A stretch of DNA of 64,000 bases from Schistocerca nitens (GCF_023898315.1 NC_064622.1:178146178-178210177); one strand, 5' to 3'; positions 10,537-22,756 are shown, numbered from the stretch's first letter. A program made the numbers and translations. The notes: generated from the sequence alone by a model not told the origin.

Positions 10537-11526
10537 TTCAGAAATTAAGAAATTCAGCCTTCAGTTGCAAGGTAATTTTTTTTTAGTTTACCTAGGTTTC
10601 GATGCCAATAATGATATCTTCTTTAGAACCTATAAATTGATCCATATGGACATATTTTACACATTGAAATACATCATCAATCTAATGATTTTGTAATAAA
10701 GAAAATCGTGGTACTTACAAAATTTAAATTATTTTGAGGGCCAAACGTTGGCCATGTAACAGAGTAAAATTAAAACAAAATAAAGATGCATAGTCAGACA
10801 GAGCGACGCCAGCCAGGAATAAGAGTCACACATACGCAACAAGGAAACTAGGCGTCGCAAGCAGTTCCACAGTGAGGCTCAGCCAGCGGCCAAGTGCAAG
10901 CACAAGCACAAGCACAAGTACAAGTGCTCGAGACAAGTTGTCTCAAAATTACTTAGAGCAAATGTAAATTATAAACAAATTGTGATGGGAAGCAGTCCTA
11001 AAAATGGACAAACCTACATATTGGTACAGTACATTAAATAATTTACCTGAGAACTAGCTACAAAGTCAGGGCATGAAAATTTACATTCAAATATTATAAT
11101 AAGAGGTCAAAGTCCCACTACAGTGGCTAATAAATTAGTATGGGACACACAAGCATGCAAAGCATAAGGTATCTTGAACATAAAATAGGTAAATTAAGAA
11201 AAATCTTAGCAACTAGGTGTCATTACCAGTATAATGCAAAATACATAGGGACACAATGTACAATTGCACTATAATAAAGAGACAAAGCAGACAGGAAACA
11301 GCATCGGCCATTCGAAGCAGACTGTGGGTCAACTCCACTGGAGTAAATGTTGAAATCCTTAGAAATAATTTCTAGTTTTTAGTTGCAGCTGATAATTAAG
11401 TAAATTTTCTCTACGAATAATATGTTTAAAAATTTGAAATTCTTCAAGGCTGTCTAATTTACATCCTTTGACTTCATTATGCAAAAGTTCTGCATCTTTT
11501 AGAGGCTTGGGAGCATGGGGCATTTG
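10537..11526 (-). mobile_element. PLE family C, minus copy, 3' part
   Basis: 3' end of the minus-strand PLE-C copy: the last coding stretch (11526-11359, ending QLQLKTRNYF and stop), a ~0.8-kb UTR and the terminal ribozyme-like core (minus, 10589-10626; GAAA and cctaggt intact). It is the inverted counterpart of 18620-19551. The coding part continues at 17544 on the other side of the inserted LINE. Confidence 0.85.
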
Positions 11527-11537
11527 GACAAGATGTT
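11527..11537. repeat. Target-site duplication of the I/R1-type LINE (left copy)
   Basis: gacaagatgtt occurs here and at 17533-17543. Removing the LINE and one copy restores the PLE-C reading frame on the minus strand (AEHLVQMPHAPKPL). Confidence 0.9.
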
Positions 11538-11880
11538 GGTTGGTTGGTTTGTGGGATTAAAGGGACCAGACTGCGATGGTCATCGGTCCCTTTTTCCAAA
11601 AAATTAAAACCGCCCAAAGAGAATAAAAAACGAACAGCAGGAAAGACGTCAGACGACACAGGACAAGAAAGACTCCGACAGAGATCAGACAAAACAAATT
11701 AAAACACACAGAGTGTGACGGTGGTTGGCCGACCATAGAGAAAAAAAGAGGAAAAGCCAACCACCAAGAACACATTAAAAACTCAGTTTGAAATCAGAGG
11801 CTAAAAGCCAGAATCAACACTAAAAAACATAAACACTCAGATGAAACTATAAAAAACCCCTGCCCGAATAAAACGCAAAA

Positions 11881-14800
11881 CTAAGTCCACCATGCAGAGT
11901 CATCTAGTAAAAGGGCAGGGAGCGTATCAGGCAGCGCAAATGTCTGCCTGAGCACAGTTAAAAGCGGACAAGTTAATAAAATGTGCACCACCGTCAAAAC
12001 CGCCCCACAGCGACAGAGAGGCGGGTCCTCACGACGCAATAAATAACTGTGAGACAGTCGGGTGTGGCCAATGCGAGTGGCTCGCATGGATGACTGCCAC
12101 ACACGCGTCGTCGCCTTGAGAGAACGGAGTTTGTTTGGCGTGGGCAGATTGCACCATTCAGTGTCCCAAAGCGAGAGAACTTCGCGGCGGAAGACTGCCC
12201 GCAAATCAGTCTCCGGGAGGCCAATGTCCAGGGTGGGTTCACTGGTGGCCTGTTTGGCCAGGCGGTCAACACGTTCATTGCCCGGGATACCGACGTGACC
12301 GGGGGTCCACACAAAGACCACAGAGCGGCCGCAACGCGCAAGAGTATGCAGGGACTCATGGATAGCCATCACCAGACGAGAACGAGGAAAACACTGGTCG
12401 AGAGCTCGTAAACCACTCAGGGAATCGCTACAGATAACGAAGGACTCACCTGAGCAGGAGCGGATATACTCTATGGCACGAAAGATGGCGACCAGCTCAG
12501 CAGTGTAAACGCTGCAGCCATCCGGCAGGGAACGTTGTTCGGAATGGTCCCCTAGAGTTAGCGCATACCCGACATGACCAGCAACCATCGAACCGTCAGT
12601 GTAAACAATTCCAGAACCCTGATACATGGCCAGGATGGAATAAAAGCGGCGGCGGAAGGCCTCTGGAGGGACTGAGTCCTTCAAGCCCTGTGCCAAGTCG
12701 AACCGAAGCCAAGGGCGAGGAACACACCACAGGGGTGTACGCAGAGGTGCCCGGAAAGGAGGTGGAACAGGGAAAAACCCAAGCCCGGAGAGAAGCTCCT
12801 TGACGCATACGGCGATCGGACAACCCGACCGGGGCCGACGGTCTGGCAGATGGACGACTGACTGCGGGAACAGGACACGGTAATTTGGATGCCCGGGCAA
12901 GCTAAAAACATGGGCAGCATAAGCAGCCAGTAATTGTTGGCGTCGTAACCGCAGTGGAGGGACACCTGCCTCCACTAGTATGTTGTCCACAGGGCTGGTG
13001 CGGAAAGCACCAGTGGCAAGGCGTATCCTGCTATGGAGGATTGGTTCCAGCATCCGCAACGCAGATGGGGAAGCTGAGCCATAAGCCAGACTCCCATAAT
13101 CCAGACGAGACTGGATTAGCACCTGGTAGAGCCGGAACAGGGTAGATCGGCCGTTGCCCCAGCGGGTGTGGCTCAAACATCGCAGAGCATTGAGATGCCG
13201 CCAACACGCCTGTTTGAGCTGCCGGATATGAGGCAGCCAAGTCAACCGGGCATCGAAAACCACCCCCAAAAACCTGTGTGATTCCACCACTGAAAGAAGT
13301 TCGCCGTTAAGAGAAAGCTGCGGCTCCGGGTGGACAGTACGTCGCCGGCAGAAATGCATAACGCAGGTCTTGGCTGCCGAAAACTGGAACCCATGAGCTA
13401 CAGCCCAAGACTGCGCCTTGTGGATAGCGCCCTGTAGCTGACGTTCAACAGCTGCAATGGCAGTAGAGCTGTAGTAAAGGCAGAAGTCGTCAGCATACAG
13501 GGAAGCGGACACAGAATTTCCCACGGCCGCAGCGAGCCCGTTAATGGCTATTAAAAATAGGCAGACACTTAAAACAGAACCCTGTGGCACACCGTTCTCC
13601 TGGACGTGGGAGGAACTATACGAGGCCGCGACTTGCACGTGGAAGGTACGATATCCGCATGTCGAAAAAGACAGCAACCAGGTGCTGACGGCGGGCAAAG
13701 GCAGTACAGATGGTCGACTCCAGGCTCACCAGATTGTCGGTGGCGGAGCGGCCTTTACGGAACCCACCCTGAGATGGAGCCAGAAGGCCCCGAGACTCCA
13801 GTACCCAATTCAAGCGCCGGCTCACCATACGTTCAAGCAACTTGCAAAGAACGTTGGTGAGGCTAATGGGATGGTAGCTGTCCACCTCCAGAGGGTTCTT
13901 TCCAGGTTTCAAAACAGGGATGACAATGCTTTCCCGCCATTGCAACGGAAACTCCCCCTCGACCCAAAGACGGTTGTAAAGATCGAGGAGGCGCCACTGG
14001 CAGTCCACTGAATGGTGTTTCAGCATCTGACAGTGGATGCCATCTGGCCCAGGAGCGGTATCAGGGCAAGCGGCTAGGGCACTGCGAAATTCCCACTCAC
14101 TGAATGGAGCATTGTAAGATTATGGGTGGTGGGTGCAAAACGAAAGGCTCTGACGTTCCATCCGCTCTTTAATGGAGCGGAAGGCCAGTGGGTAATTGGA
14201 AGAAGCGGAACTAAGAGTAAAATGCTCTGCCAAGTTGTTGGCAATTTCGCCGGAGTCTGTACAAACTGCTCCATTCAGTGCGAGCGCAGGGACGCTGACA
14301 GGGGTCCCATAGCCATAGAGGCGTCGGATCTTGGCCCAGACCTGCGATGGAGTGACATGGAGGCCAATGGTGGACACATACCGCTCCCAGCACTCCTGCT
14401 TGCTTTGGCGGATAAGGCGGCGGGCCAGCGCACGCAGCCGTTTGAAGGTGATGAGGTGTTCAACGCAGGGATGTCGCTTGTGACGCTGGAGCGCCCGCCA
14501 GCGATCTTTAATCGCTGCAGCGATCTCAGGCGACCACCAAGGCACAGTCCGCCGCTGAGGGGACCCAGAAGAACGAGGAATGGCAGATTTGGCGGCAGTA
14601 ACGATGCCGGTGCTGACCGATTGAACCACCGCATCAATGTCATCATTAGAGAGAGGCTCAATAGCGGCAGTGGAGGAGAACAAGTCCCAGTCAGCCTTAT
14701 TCATAGCCCATCTGCTAGGGCGCCCAAAAGAGTGACGCCGTGGTAGTGACAGAAAGATCGGAAAGTGGTCACTACCACACAGGTCGTCATGCACACTCCA

Positions 14801-15392
14801 TTGGACAGACGGTAAGAGGCTAGGGCTACAGATTGAAAGGTCAATGGCGGAGTATGTGCCATGCGCCACACTGAAGTGTGTGAAGGCACCATCATTTAAA
14901 ATCGAGAGATCAAGCTGCGACAATAAATGCTCAACGGTGGCACCTCGACCTGTTGCCACTGACCCACCCCACAGAAGGTTATGGGCGTTGAAGTCGCCCA
15001 ATAGCAAGAAAGGTGGCGGCAATTGGGCTATCAGCGCAGCCAGGACATGCTGCGAGACATCACCATCCGGTGGAAGGTAAAGACTGCAGACGGTAACAGC
15101 CTGTGGCATCCACACCCGAACAGTGACAGCCTCTAAAGGTGTTTGGAGAGGGGACAGACTCGCTGTGCAGAGTGTGAAGGACATAGAGGCAGACGCCACC
15201 AGACACCCTTTCATATGCTGCCCGGTTCTTATAATAACCCCGATAGCCACGGAGGGCGGGTGTTCGCATTGCTGGAAACCAAGTTTCCTGAAGAGCAATG
15301 CAGAAGAAAGGGTGAAGGCTGATAAGTTGGCGGAGCTCAGCTAGATGGTGGAAGAAACCGCTGCAGTTCCACTGGAGGATGGTATTTTCCAT
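11881..15392 (-). pseudogene. LINE ORF2: endonuclease, reverse transcriptase, RNase H (broken)
   Basis: It starts at ATG 15392 (MENTILQWNCSGF), 16 bp past the ORF1 stop. The APE-type endonuclease has WNCSGF, LQETW, LLGDFNAHN and GSDHFPI. RT motifs include APGPDG, HPISLTNVLCKLLERM, GGFRKGRSATDNL, VAVFFD, ENGVPQGSVLS and LYADDFCLYY. RNase H has YTDGS, YTAELVAI, CSDSLSGL and TPGHVGIPGNERVDRLA, followed by a Cys/His tail CRCGAVLTVVHILLTCP. Lesions: a 1-nt shift in EN near 15150, a stop/shift near 14118, and an internal deletion of roughly 90 bp near 13650 that removes the segment after the first catalytic Asp of RT and changes frame. Not functional. Confidence 0.9.
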
Positions 15393-15408
15393 TGCGGAGA
15401 AAGGCAGA

Positions 15409-16908
15409 TTACACCGCTGGGTCACCTGCTGCCTCCGATGGAGCACCCATGCAAGTGCTATCCATTGCGTCTGAGGGATCGGTGAGATCGAGGTCCTCAG
15501 CGGACGCAAGGATCTCCACCTCATCCTCAGACGCAGAGCTTTTAGGTAGCAGTGGAGTAGGTGCCACCACAGGTGTCTTGGACTTACGGGTCTTCAAGGT
15601 CGTTTTCTCTCGCCGTTCCTTTGGTTGCCATTGTTGAGAGGGCTTATTGTAGTCAGTCTCTGGGACCGAAGAGGATCGCGAAGCCCGTCGACCAGCGACC
15701 TTTGGCTTCTTCAGCCACTGGTTGGTGTCTGCTGTGCCGCTGGTAGGAACCTGGGAAGGGAGTGACCCAAGGGATCCCTTCCGAGCGAGAGAAGCCGAAG
15801 AAGACTTACGCTTCTCCGGCTTAGAAGTGAAGACTGGTGTCCCCGTTGGTTTAGTGGGTGCTGCTCCCGAGGTAGATGGTGTGGGAGCAACAGCGAGAGA
15901 TGGGGCCCCCATCGTCAAGGGGGCAGGTGAGGTCCTCTCACTCTGAGAGCTGACTGTATATCTTGCAGCTGAAGGAGCTGGAGCAGGAGTGACAGTGGAG
16001 GCATAAGATGACAGCATGCGCACGGGATGTAGCCGTTCAAATTTCCGCTTAGCCTCAGTGTAAGTCAGTCGGTCCAGGGTCTTATATTCCATGATTTTGC
16101 GTTCTTTCTGTAAGATACTGCAGTCCGGCGAGCAAGGTGAATGAGGCTCTCCACAGTTGACACAGATGGGAGGCGGAGCACATGGAGTATCGGGATGAGA
16201 TGGGCGTCCACAATCTCGACATGTGAGGCTAGAAGTACAGCGAGAGGACATGTGACCGAACTTCCAGCACTTAAAGCACCGCATCGGGGGAGGGATATAG
16301 GGTTTGACGTCACACCTGTAGACCATCACCTTGACCTTCTCTGGTAAGGTATCACCTTCGAAGGCAAAGATGAAGGCACCGGTAGCTACCTGATTGTCCC
16401 TCAGACCCCGATGAACACGCCGGACGAAATGTACACCTCGGCGCTCTAAATTGGCGCGCAGCTCGTCATCAGACTGCAAAAGGAGGTCCCTATGGAAAAT
16501 AACACCCTGGACCATATTTAAACTCTTATGTGGGGTGATGGTAACGTGAACATCCCCCAACTTGTCACAAGCAAGTAACCTGCGTGACTGGGCAGAGGAG
16601 GCCGTTTTTATCAAAACTGACCCAGAGTGCATTTTGGACAAGCCCTCCACCTCCCCAAACTTGTCCTCTAAATGCTCTACAAAGAACTGAGGCTTCACGG
16701 ATAGAAACGAGTCACCATCAGCTCTGGTACAGACGAGATACCTGGGCGAATACACGTCACTGTCATTCATTGCCTTTCGTTCCTCCCATGGAGTGGCCAG
16801 GGATGGGAACGATTTGGGGTCATAAACGTTAGCTTTAAAATGAGCCCTCGAACGCTTAGAGACTGCTGGTGGCTGGCTGCCAGCGAGAGATGATGTACCA
16901 CGCTTCAT
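15409..16908 (-). CDS. LINE ORF1, zinc-knuckle Gag-like protein, 499 aa, intact
   Basis: RNA-binding nucleocapsid-like protein of the I/R1-type LINE. The start is ATG 16908 (MKRGTSSLAG). Residues ~50-205 form the conserved region before the knuckles (TITPHKSLNMVQGVIFHRD is typical of PRE_C2HC domains). Knuckles run from 211 to 263: a canonical CX2CX4HX4C (CFKCWKFGHMSSRC) and two further Cys/His groups (CRDCGRPSH..C, CVNCGEPHSPCSPDC). The C-terminal 230 residues are Ser/Pro/Lys rich and low complexity. The frame is open although ORF2 of the same element is broken. Confidence 0.88.
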   Translation of the reverse strand: MKRGTSSLAGSQPPAVSKRSRAHFKANVYDPKSFPSLATPWEERKAMNDSDVYSPRYLVCTRADGDSFLSVKPQFFVEHLEDKFGEVEGLSKMHSGSVLIKTASSAQSRRLLACDKLGDVHVTITPHKSLNMVQGVIFHRDLLLQSDDELRANLERRGVHFVRRVHRGLRDNQVATGAFIFAFEGDTLPEKVKVMVYRCDVKPYIPPPMRCFKCWKFGHMSSRCTSSLTCRDCGRPSHPDTPCAPPPICVNCGEPHSPCSPDCSILQKERKIMEYKTLDRLTYTEAKRKFERLHPVRMLSSYASTVTPAPAPSAARYTVSSQSERTSPAPLTMGAPSLAVAPTPSTSGAAPTKPTGTPVFTSKPEKRKSSSASLARKGSLGSLPSQVPTSGTADTNQWLKKPKVAGRRASRSSSVPETDYNKPSQQWQPKERREKTTLKTRKSKTPVVAPTPLLPKSSASEDEVEILASAEDLDLTDPSDAMDSTCMGAPSEAAGDPAV

Positions 16909-17509
16909 TGCGGGTCATCCGCCCTGATGCCACCTACTCCGACCAAGGGCCCTCCCCAAGGGCGCCACCCAGCCGCAGCAATAGCCACCTGGCAGGATGG
17001 CCATTGCCGGGAGTCCTGATGCCCCATGGAGATGGGCATCTACTCCTTGGCATACGTGGGGAGTTAATGGCGAAGGCATCAGTAGAGCGATCCCTGTGTT
17101 GTCAGGGGGCTACAACCAACAGGGTACATGGCGGCCCCACCACAACGGACTGGTTACCGTGCTGGATCTTAGGTGCAAAAATGTCCAAGGTCGTCGTTGC
17201 AGTTAAAAGCAACACTGCAGAGTGCAGCGTGGTAATCGCACCCAGAGACGTATCCTAGCCCAAGAGATGGAAAACGAGCGGGACACCATTGCAACGACGA
17301 AAAAGCCGGCTAAAGGTCTCAATACACGACGGATACAGTGCACCATGTAAGGCGCCCTTCCCCAATTGGCTCGCTCTTCGGAATAATTTAGAAAGATGGA
17401 GGTCAAACCCGAGAGGGGACCATCACATAAGGCCGAAACATTTGAGACTCCTTTTAGTCGCCTCTTACGACAGGCAGGAATACCGTCTATTCTAACCCCC
17501 GAACCTGCA

Positions 17510-17533
17510 GGGGGGGGGGGGGGGGGGGGGGGG
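17510..17533. repeat. Homopolymer G run at the LINE 5' junction
   Basis: 24 G on the plus strand are C on the element's sense strand, exactly at its 5' end and touching the target duplication. Confidence 0.95.
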
Positions 17534-17543
17534 ACAAGATGTT
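17533..17543. repeat. Target-site duplication of the I/R1-type LINE (right copy)
   Basis: Second copy of gacaagatgtt; see 11527-11537. Confidence 0.9.
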
Positions 17544-18620
17544 CAGCAAACGTAGATCCTCATGTTCCATCACCACTTTTAGTTGGCAGATGCTCTTAAA
17601 ACTCAACAGACAGAGCCCTTCCTGTCTGGCCAATGTAATAACAGGTACATTCAGCACAAGTGATCTTACATACACCTAACAGAGATGATTTATCAGTACC
17701 TTTATGAAGAGAATGGACTAAATTCTTTTTAAGGTGGTTCATGGTAGAGTATGAAACTTTACACCCTAGCTTTTTTAATATACGACCTACCTTATAGGAT
17801 ACGTTACCTATAAAGGGAACTGATATGTATTTCGTTGCCTGGTCTTGATTGTGGGTACCTGAACTGGAAAGGGTGGTATTTTTCTTTCGTGTTTTTTTGT
17901 TAAACAACTGTCTCACTATACTGGGATTATATCCATTATTCTGAGTGATGTTTTCAAGGACTTTAATTCGTTCTGTAAATTGACTGGCGAAAGCTGAATG
18001 GAAAGGGCTCGATGAATACTTGAGTGAAAGAAGGCCATTTTATGGGCCTGAGGATGGGTGGAATCAGCTATGCCAATAATGGATGGTCAGATCAAGATAG
18101 TCTAAGGTTCTATCAACTGTCTCATTTTCTTGTGTGAAGCTAATTTTTTCATGGAGGTTATTGAAAGTGGTAAATAACAGTTCTAGGTCTTCATGGGGAC
18201 CTTCAAACACAAACAACAAGTCATCTGCATATCTCGCATAGGAAACTACATTATTTGCCAAGTCTGGATAATTCCGAAAAAACATCTGCTCCATTGAGTT
18301 TATAAAATCTCTGACATGATACCAGCTAATGGGCTGCCCATAGCTAGACCACAGGGTTGTGAATATTATTTGTTATTAAAAGAGAAGTAATTGTATTTGA
18401 GAGTGGTGCGTAACAGAACCATTAGATCATCAATCTCGGGGACAGATAATTTTTTATGGTATTGCAAATTGGTTTCTGTAACGTCCATTGTCTGCTCAAC
18501 AGGTACATAGTATACAAACTTATAATATTAAATGATACGAGTTTTGTGATGTCAGAACAAGCTAAAGTTTTGAGTTTGTTGGCCAGGTATACTGAATTTT
18601 TGACGGAGTTCTTTTTTTAA
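17544..18620 (-). pseudogene. PLE-C reverse transcriptase and GIY-YIG, 5'-truncated
   Basis: Read on the minus strand from about 18620: KNSVYLANKLKTLACSD, then RT motif A region (LVSFNIISLYT), NSMEQMFFRN, then catalytic YADD at 18231-18220 (SYARYADDLLFVFEG), DYLDLTIHYWHS, the linker (SVPFIGNVSYKVGRILKK), and GIY-YIG (KITCAECTCYYIGQTGRALSVEF). Motif A has Asn where the catalytic Asp is expected. A stop follows VEF (AAA to TAA), then EHLPTKSGDGT continues and the frame resumes beyond the LINE at 11526 to a natural stop at 11359. RT N-terminal motifs are missing. Confidence 0.82.
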
Positions 18621-19551
18621 CGTCTTATTATTGATAGAGAAAATTTACTTAATGATCAGCTGCAACTAAAAACTAGAAATTATTTCTAAGGATTTCAACA
18701 TTTACTCCAGTGGAGTTGTTGACCCACAGTCTGCTTCGAATGGCTGATGCTGTTTCCTATCTGCTTTGTCCCTTTATTATAGTGCGCTTGTACATTGGGT
18801 CTCTATGTATTTTGCATTATACTGGTAATGACACCTAGTTGCTAAGATTTTTCTTAATTTACCTATTTTATGTTCAAGATACTTTATGCTTTGCATGCTT
18901 GTGTGTCACATACTAATTTATTAGCTACTGCAGTGGGGCTTTGACCTCTTATTATAATATTTGAATGTAAATTTTCATGCCCTGACTTTGTAGCTAGTTC
19001 TCAGGTAAATTATTTAATGTACTGTACCAATATGTAGGTTTGTCCATTTGTAGGACTGCTTCCCATCACAATTTGTTTATAATTTACATTTGCTCTAAGT
19101 AATTTTGAGACAACTTGTCTCGAGCACTTGTACTTGTGCTTGTGCTTGCACTTGGCCGCTGGCTGAGCCTCACTCCGGAACTGTTCGCGACACCTAGTTT
19201 TCTTGTTGCTTACGTGTGACTCTTATTTCTGGCCAGCGTAGCTCCGTCTATATTTGTTTTTAATGTTTTTCGTTTGACAGACACAATCTTATGACTATGC
19301 ATCTTTATTCTGTTTTAATTTTATTCTGTGATGTGGCCAATGTTTGGCCCTCAAAATAATTTAATTTCTGTAAGTACCACAATTTTCTTTATTACGAAAT
19401 CATTAGATTGATGATGTATTTCATTGTGTAACATATGACCGTATGAGTCAATTTATAGGTTCTGAAGAATATACCATTATTGGCATCAAAACCTAGGTAA
19501 ACTAATAAAATTTTACTTTGCAACTGAAGGCTGAATTTCTTAATTTCTGAA
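18620..19551 (+). mobile_element. PLE family C, plus copy, 3' part only
   Basis: Inverted counterpart of 10537-11445. It begins within the last ~20 codons of the PLE (ENLLNDQLQLKTRNYF) and runs through the UTR to the terminal segment, where the ribozyme-like core lies at 19462-19499 (CTGAAGA intact; GAAA mutated to AAAA). It forms the right arm of a head-to-head inverted pair with 17544-18620. Confidence 0.85.
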
Positions 19552-21200
19552 AAATATTTTCTGAGACTCTCTGCATGCTGACTGTCATATGCTGCAACAG
19601 CTCCGAAATCATTATAGAACAACTTGGTACATCTTTAAAGAATGACATTTCTTGAAGAAGAACATTGGTATTTTAGATTAATTAACTTTTTTAACAATTT
19701 AATTAGTTAATTTTTCATTGCTCTAGTTCATTTCATAACTGACTTCACAAATGTCTCATATCATTTTTACATAAAATTATCTATATATTCAAGGTATTTT
19801 AGTGATAATTTTCCAGATATTGTAGGTCTTAAGGATGTGGTCTCTGTGATCACAGGCTCATTTTCATACTCATAAACTAAATGAATTCTTACAAGGGGCA
19901 ACTATCCACTCTGGACCACCTCTGCGGGCACCCCTGATTATCTTGCTGCTAAAACTGAACCATTTAATTATGTATTTGCTGCTGCATGTAGAAAGTGTTT
20001 GTCAAAAATACCCACAGCTTATGAATTACCGTTCACAACACTGTCATCTAGTTTAACTGTTAAAGTATCTTGTACACTGACTGATTGTCCTGTGTCTTCT
20101 TTCACAATATCTCATATAGTTTTAATCTTATTAGCAGAATTATTAATTTGTTAGGATGTGCATATTTCTCAACACTTTAAAGACTTTATTTAAAATATTA
20201 CAGTTTTTTTTTTTTTTTTTTTTAACACAGGTAACATTAGATCTTGACTTACTGTAGCCTTTATGTAAACTGCTGTCCCCTTACTTGAGGTTTCAGTCCC
20301 TTTACCAACACATGGCCTACTTTTCTTTTTAAATGGACTTTCTGGATTACTTTCTACGAAAGCTGCTTTCAAATACTGAAATAAGTTTACCATGGAATAT
20401 AATGAATTTCACATTAGCAAGTCTTTCTATATATACTTCATTCCATACCACCTCCTCTAACTTATTTTTAAAAAACTGTAGTCTCTTCTCATTAATAAAT
20501 CTCAGGGCTTTATATGTACATATCTCTGAGGTCTAACGCACTACAAAGTTTACTTTTATTAATTGATCATCATATTAAAATAGACCATTAACAGTTGGGT
20601 AAACATTAATTGTTTTGGATGGAGCACAGTCTATAAAAATGTTATCAATCAGGTCCAGCTATCTTGCTACAAGCATGTTGGAAAATTACTTACTGAAATC
20701 AGAATGAAACACCCAAATACTGATACCAATTCATTTTTTCTGTCAGTATCTCAAAGGAATATACATTGAAACCTCTACGAACTTATAATTGTTTCTTCAT
20801 GTTTGGCAGGTAGCTCACCAAAGCATCTAGATTTCTCATAAACATTTAACAGTTTCCTGGAGGGTATCTGTAGGCTATTATAATTATATGAGAAGTTTAC
20901 TGCAGTAACAGCTCAAAATTACATGCTTCTAGGTTTTGATCTATGCTAAAACAGCCTCTTTCAATGTTTTTCGTGTGTATCAAATTTTTACACATTATGT
21001 AATGACACAAGTCTATGATACATGATACCTAACTTTTCTATATCTGTAGTTACATGGTGTTCAGAGAGGGACAGAACATCCATCACTTCAGAATATTCCA
21101 CATCTTCTAGAAGAAGCTCATCCGACTTGTTTTTCAGCCCCCTTATGTGTTGATGAAACAAACTGGTTTTACTTGTCTGGAAACAGTTACTTTTGTTATG
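19552..21200 (-). mobile_element. CR1/Jockey-type LINE fragment, endonuclease region, heavily decayed
   Basis: The minus strand from ~21140 reads HQHIRGLKNKSDELLLEDVE..MDVLSLSEHH (APE endonuclease start), later YRYPPGN (typical YRPPSGN), then DNIFIDCAPSKTINVYPTVNGL, then linker NNSANKIKTI.DIVKEDTGQS near 20120. No RT motifs are present. A T20 run lies at 20204-20223. Many stops; boundaries approximate. Confidence 0.65.
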
Positions 21201-21294
21201 GTCCTGTTCTGTTCTAATTTCTTTAAATTCTGTCTGTATAACCTGACACTAAATTAAAAAATGTGCCCCTCTGACTCTGCTAATCACAGGGACT

Positions 21295-21982
21295 TTGACC
21301 ATAGGGCAGGAGCATCAGGAGGAACTCTGGCTCAGGTTTAAAATAATAGTTGATTATGCACTGGATAGATATCTATCCAGTAGAACAGTTCATAGTGGGA
21401 GGGAACCTCCATGGTATACAGTCACTGTAAATGGGAATGAAATGAGTGTATGGTATTGTTGGTCAGGAGGCCCCATTCAGGGAAGTTTGGCCGCCAAGTG
21501 CAAGTCTTATTTTATTCAATGCCACGTTGGACAACTTGCGTGCCGGTGATGAGTATGAAATGATGATGAGGATAATACAACACCCTCTCTATGAGTGGAG
21601 AAAATCTCTAACCTGGCCAGGAATCAAACCCGGGCCCACTTGCATGGGAGGCATGCACTTTACCACCCAGCTAAGCAAGCAACACAGTCACTGTAAAGAA
21701 ACTTCTAAAGAAAGAGAGATTACTGCATAATGGGTGTAAAACAAAGCGTAGGGCTATAGATAGAGAGACGCTGAATGAAATATATTTCGCTGTCAAGAGA
21801 GCAATGCAAGATGCCTTCAATGACTACCATAGCAGGATATAGTCAAACAATCTTCCACAGAACCCAAAGATATCGTGGTTGTACATATTTTAAAGGCTGT
21901 TAGTGGCACCAATGCTAGTGTCCAGTCCCTAGCAAATGAGACAAGAACTGAAATTGACAGTATCAAAGCAAAAGATGAAATG
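21295..21982 (+). pseudogene. CR1/Jockey-type LINE, EN-RT linker, left of PLE-D insertion
   Basis: Plus-strand LINE ORF fragment: RTVHSGREPPWYTVTV, interrupted by a SINE, resuming KLLKKERLLHNGCKTKRRAIDRETLNEIYFAVKRAMQDAFNDYHSRI, a stop, then NETRTEIDSIKAKDEM. The frame resumes at 24970 beyond PLE-D as KDEMLNSIFKCSFTKENPGEF, showing that both insertions hit one older LINE. Confidence 0.7.
21432..21683 (-). repeat. tRNA-derived SINE (tRNA-Gly-like head) with 14-bp target duplication
   Basis: The minus strand begins tagctgggtggtaaag (A box), then a Gly-like anticodon arm gcctcccatgc, then gggtttgattcctgg (B box), followed by a SINE body with cgcaagttgtccaacgtgg. It is flanked by acagtcactgtaaa at 21418-21431 and 21684-21697. 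Inserted in the LINE ORF at 21295-21982. Confidence 0.85.
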
Positions 21983-22083
21983 ACAAACTGCCTATTGGCT
22001 TCTGTCTCGGGTTCTTCGGCCGACGTTCATCTAATGATTTTTCTGACGTTTCGCCAGCACGAGTGGCTGGCATTGTCAAAGCT

Positions 22084-22756
22084 TCACCCTCCATTGCCGG
22101 TGGTGAACTGGAGGCGAGCTCGCGGCCGCAGACTATATGTACCTGGCGCGCCAACGTCCGAGGGCTTCTCCGCGGTCATTTCCGGTGCGGTTCTCCTCTT
22201 GCTACCTGCGACGGTCGTTCGCTGCAGTACGGGAAGCCAGGATCCGTTTACCTTAAGGCTTTCCTCTTTCTTGTTGAAACTGTTCGCGTGTTTTTGGATT
22301 TCTACAGCTTCTCTGAACAAGCGCGTGTGATAGTGCTTCTCTACAGCCAGAACTTCCGTGTCGGCGAATTTTATTACGTGGTCGGTCTCATTCAGTGCGT
22401 GCTCTGCCACGGCCGATTTCTCCACCTGCCCCAACCTGCAATGTCGCTTATGCTCTTTGATCCTGGTGTTAATGGATCGTCCAGTCATTCCGACATAAAC
22501 TTTTCCGCATGTGCAAGGTATACGGTATATTCCCGACATTGCAAGTGGGTCTCTTTTCTCCTTCGCCGATCTAAGACACTCTTTGATCTTCCTTGTCGGT
22601 TTGAAAATCGTCTTTACGCCGTGTTTGCGCAATATACGGCCGATTCTGTCCGTCACTCTGGGAATGTATGGCAGAAAGGCCGTACCCGACATTTCTTTTT
22701 CTGGTTCCTTACTTCGCCGAGTGTTTAGCTCTGTTACACTTCTAATGTAATTTGTG
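22084..22756 (-). CDS. PLE-D GIY-YIG endonuclease domain, open frame, no RT
   Basis: The minus-strand frame reads from STNYIRSVTELNTRRSK through YIPRVTDRIGRILRKHGVKTIF to the nuclease: GIYRIPCTCGKVYVGMTGRS (GIY and YIG strands), INTRIKEHKRHCRLG, AVAEHALNETDH, TEVLAVEKHYHTRLFREAVEIQKH, ending FTTGNGG and stop at 22084. All main GIY-YIG motifs are present. The open frame extends upstream to 22860 only by running antisense through the other copy. It has no RT and no obvious promoter, so it is a partial element. Confidence 0.8.

Larger units (their letters stand above)
11538..17532 (-). mobile_element. Full-length I/R1-type non-LTR retrotransposon inserted in PLE-C
   Basis: A 5995-bp element in minus orientation: a 5' C-run (read as G at 17510-17532), 5' UTR, ORF1 (16908-15409), ORF2 (15392-11881) with EN, RT and RNase H, and a 3' UTR of about 340 bp. 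The UTR ends in a ccaa repeat (read as ttggttggtt) rather than poly-A. It is flanked by an 11-bp target duplication. RNase H plus a zinc-knuckle ORF1 fits the I/R1 group. It is complete in length but ORF2 is broken. Confidence 0.9.

Noticed and set aside
15722-15946. Plus-strand ORFs across the I/R1-type LINE (for example 13544-14011, 14126-14746)
   Set aside because: Antisense shadows of the GC-rich LINE ORFs.
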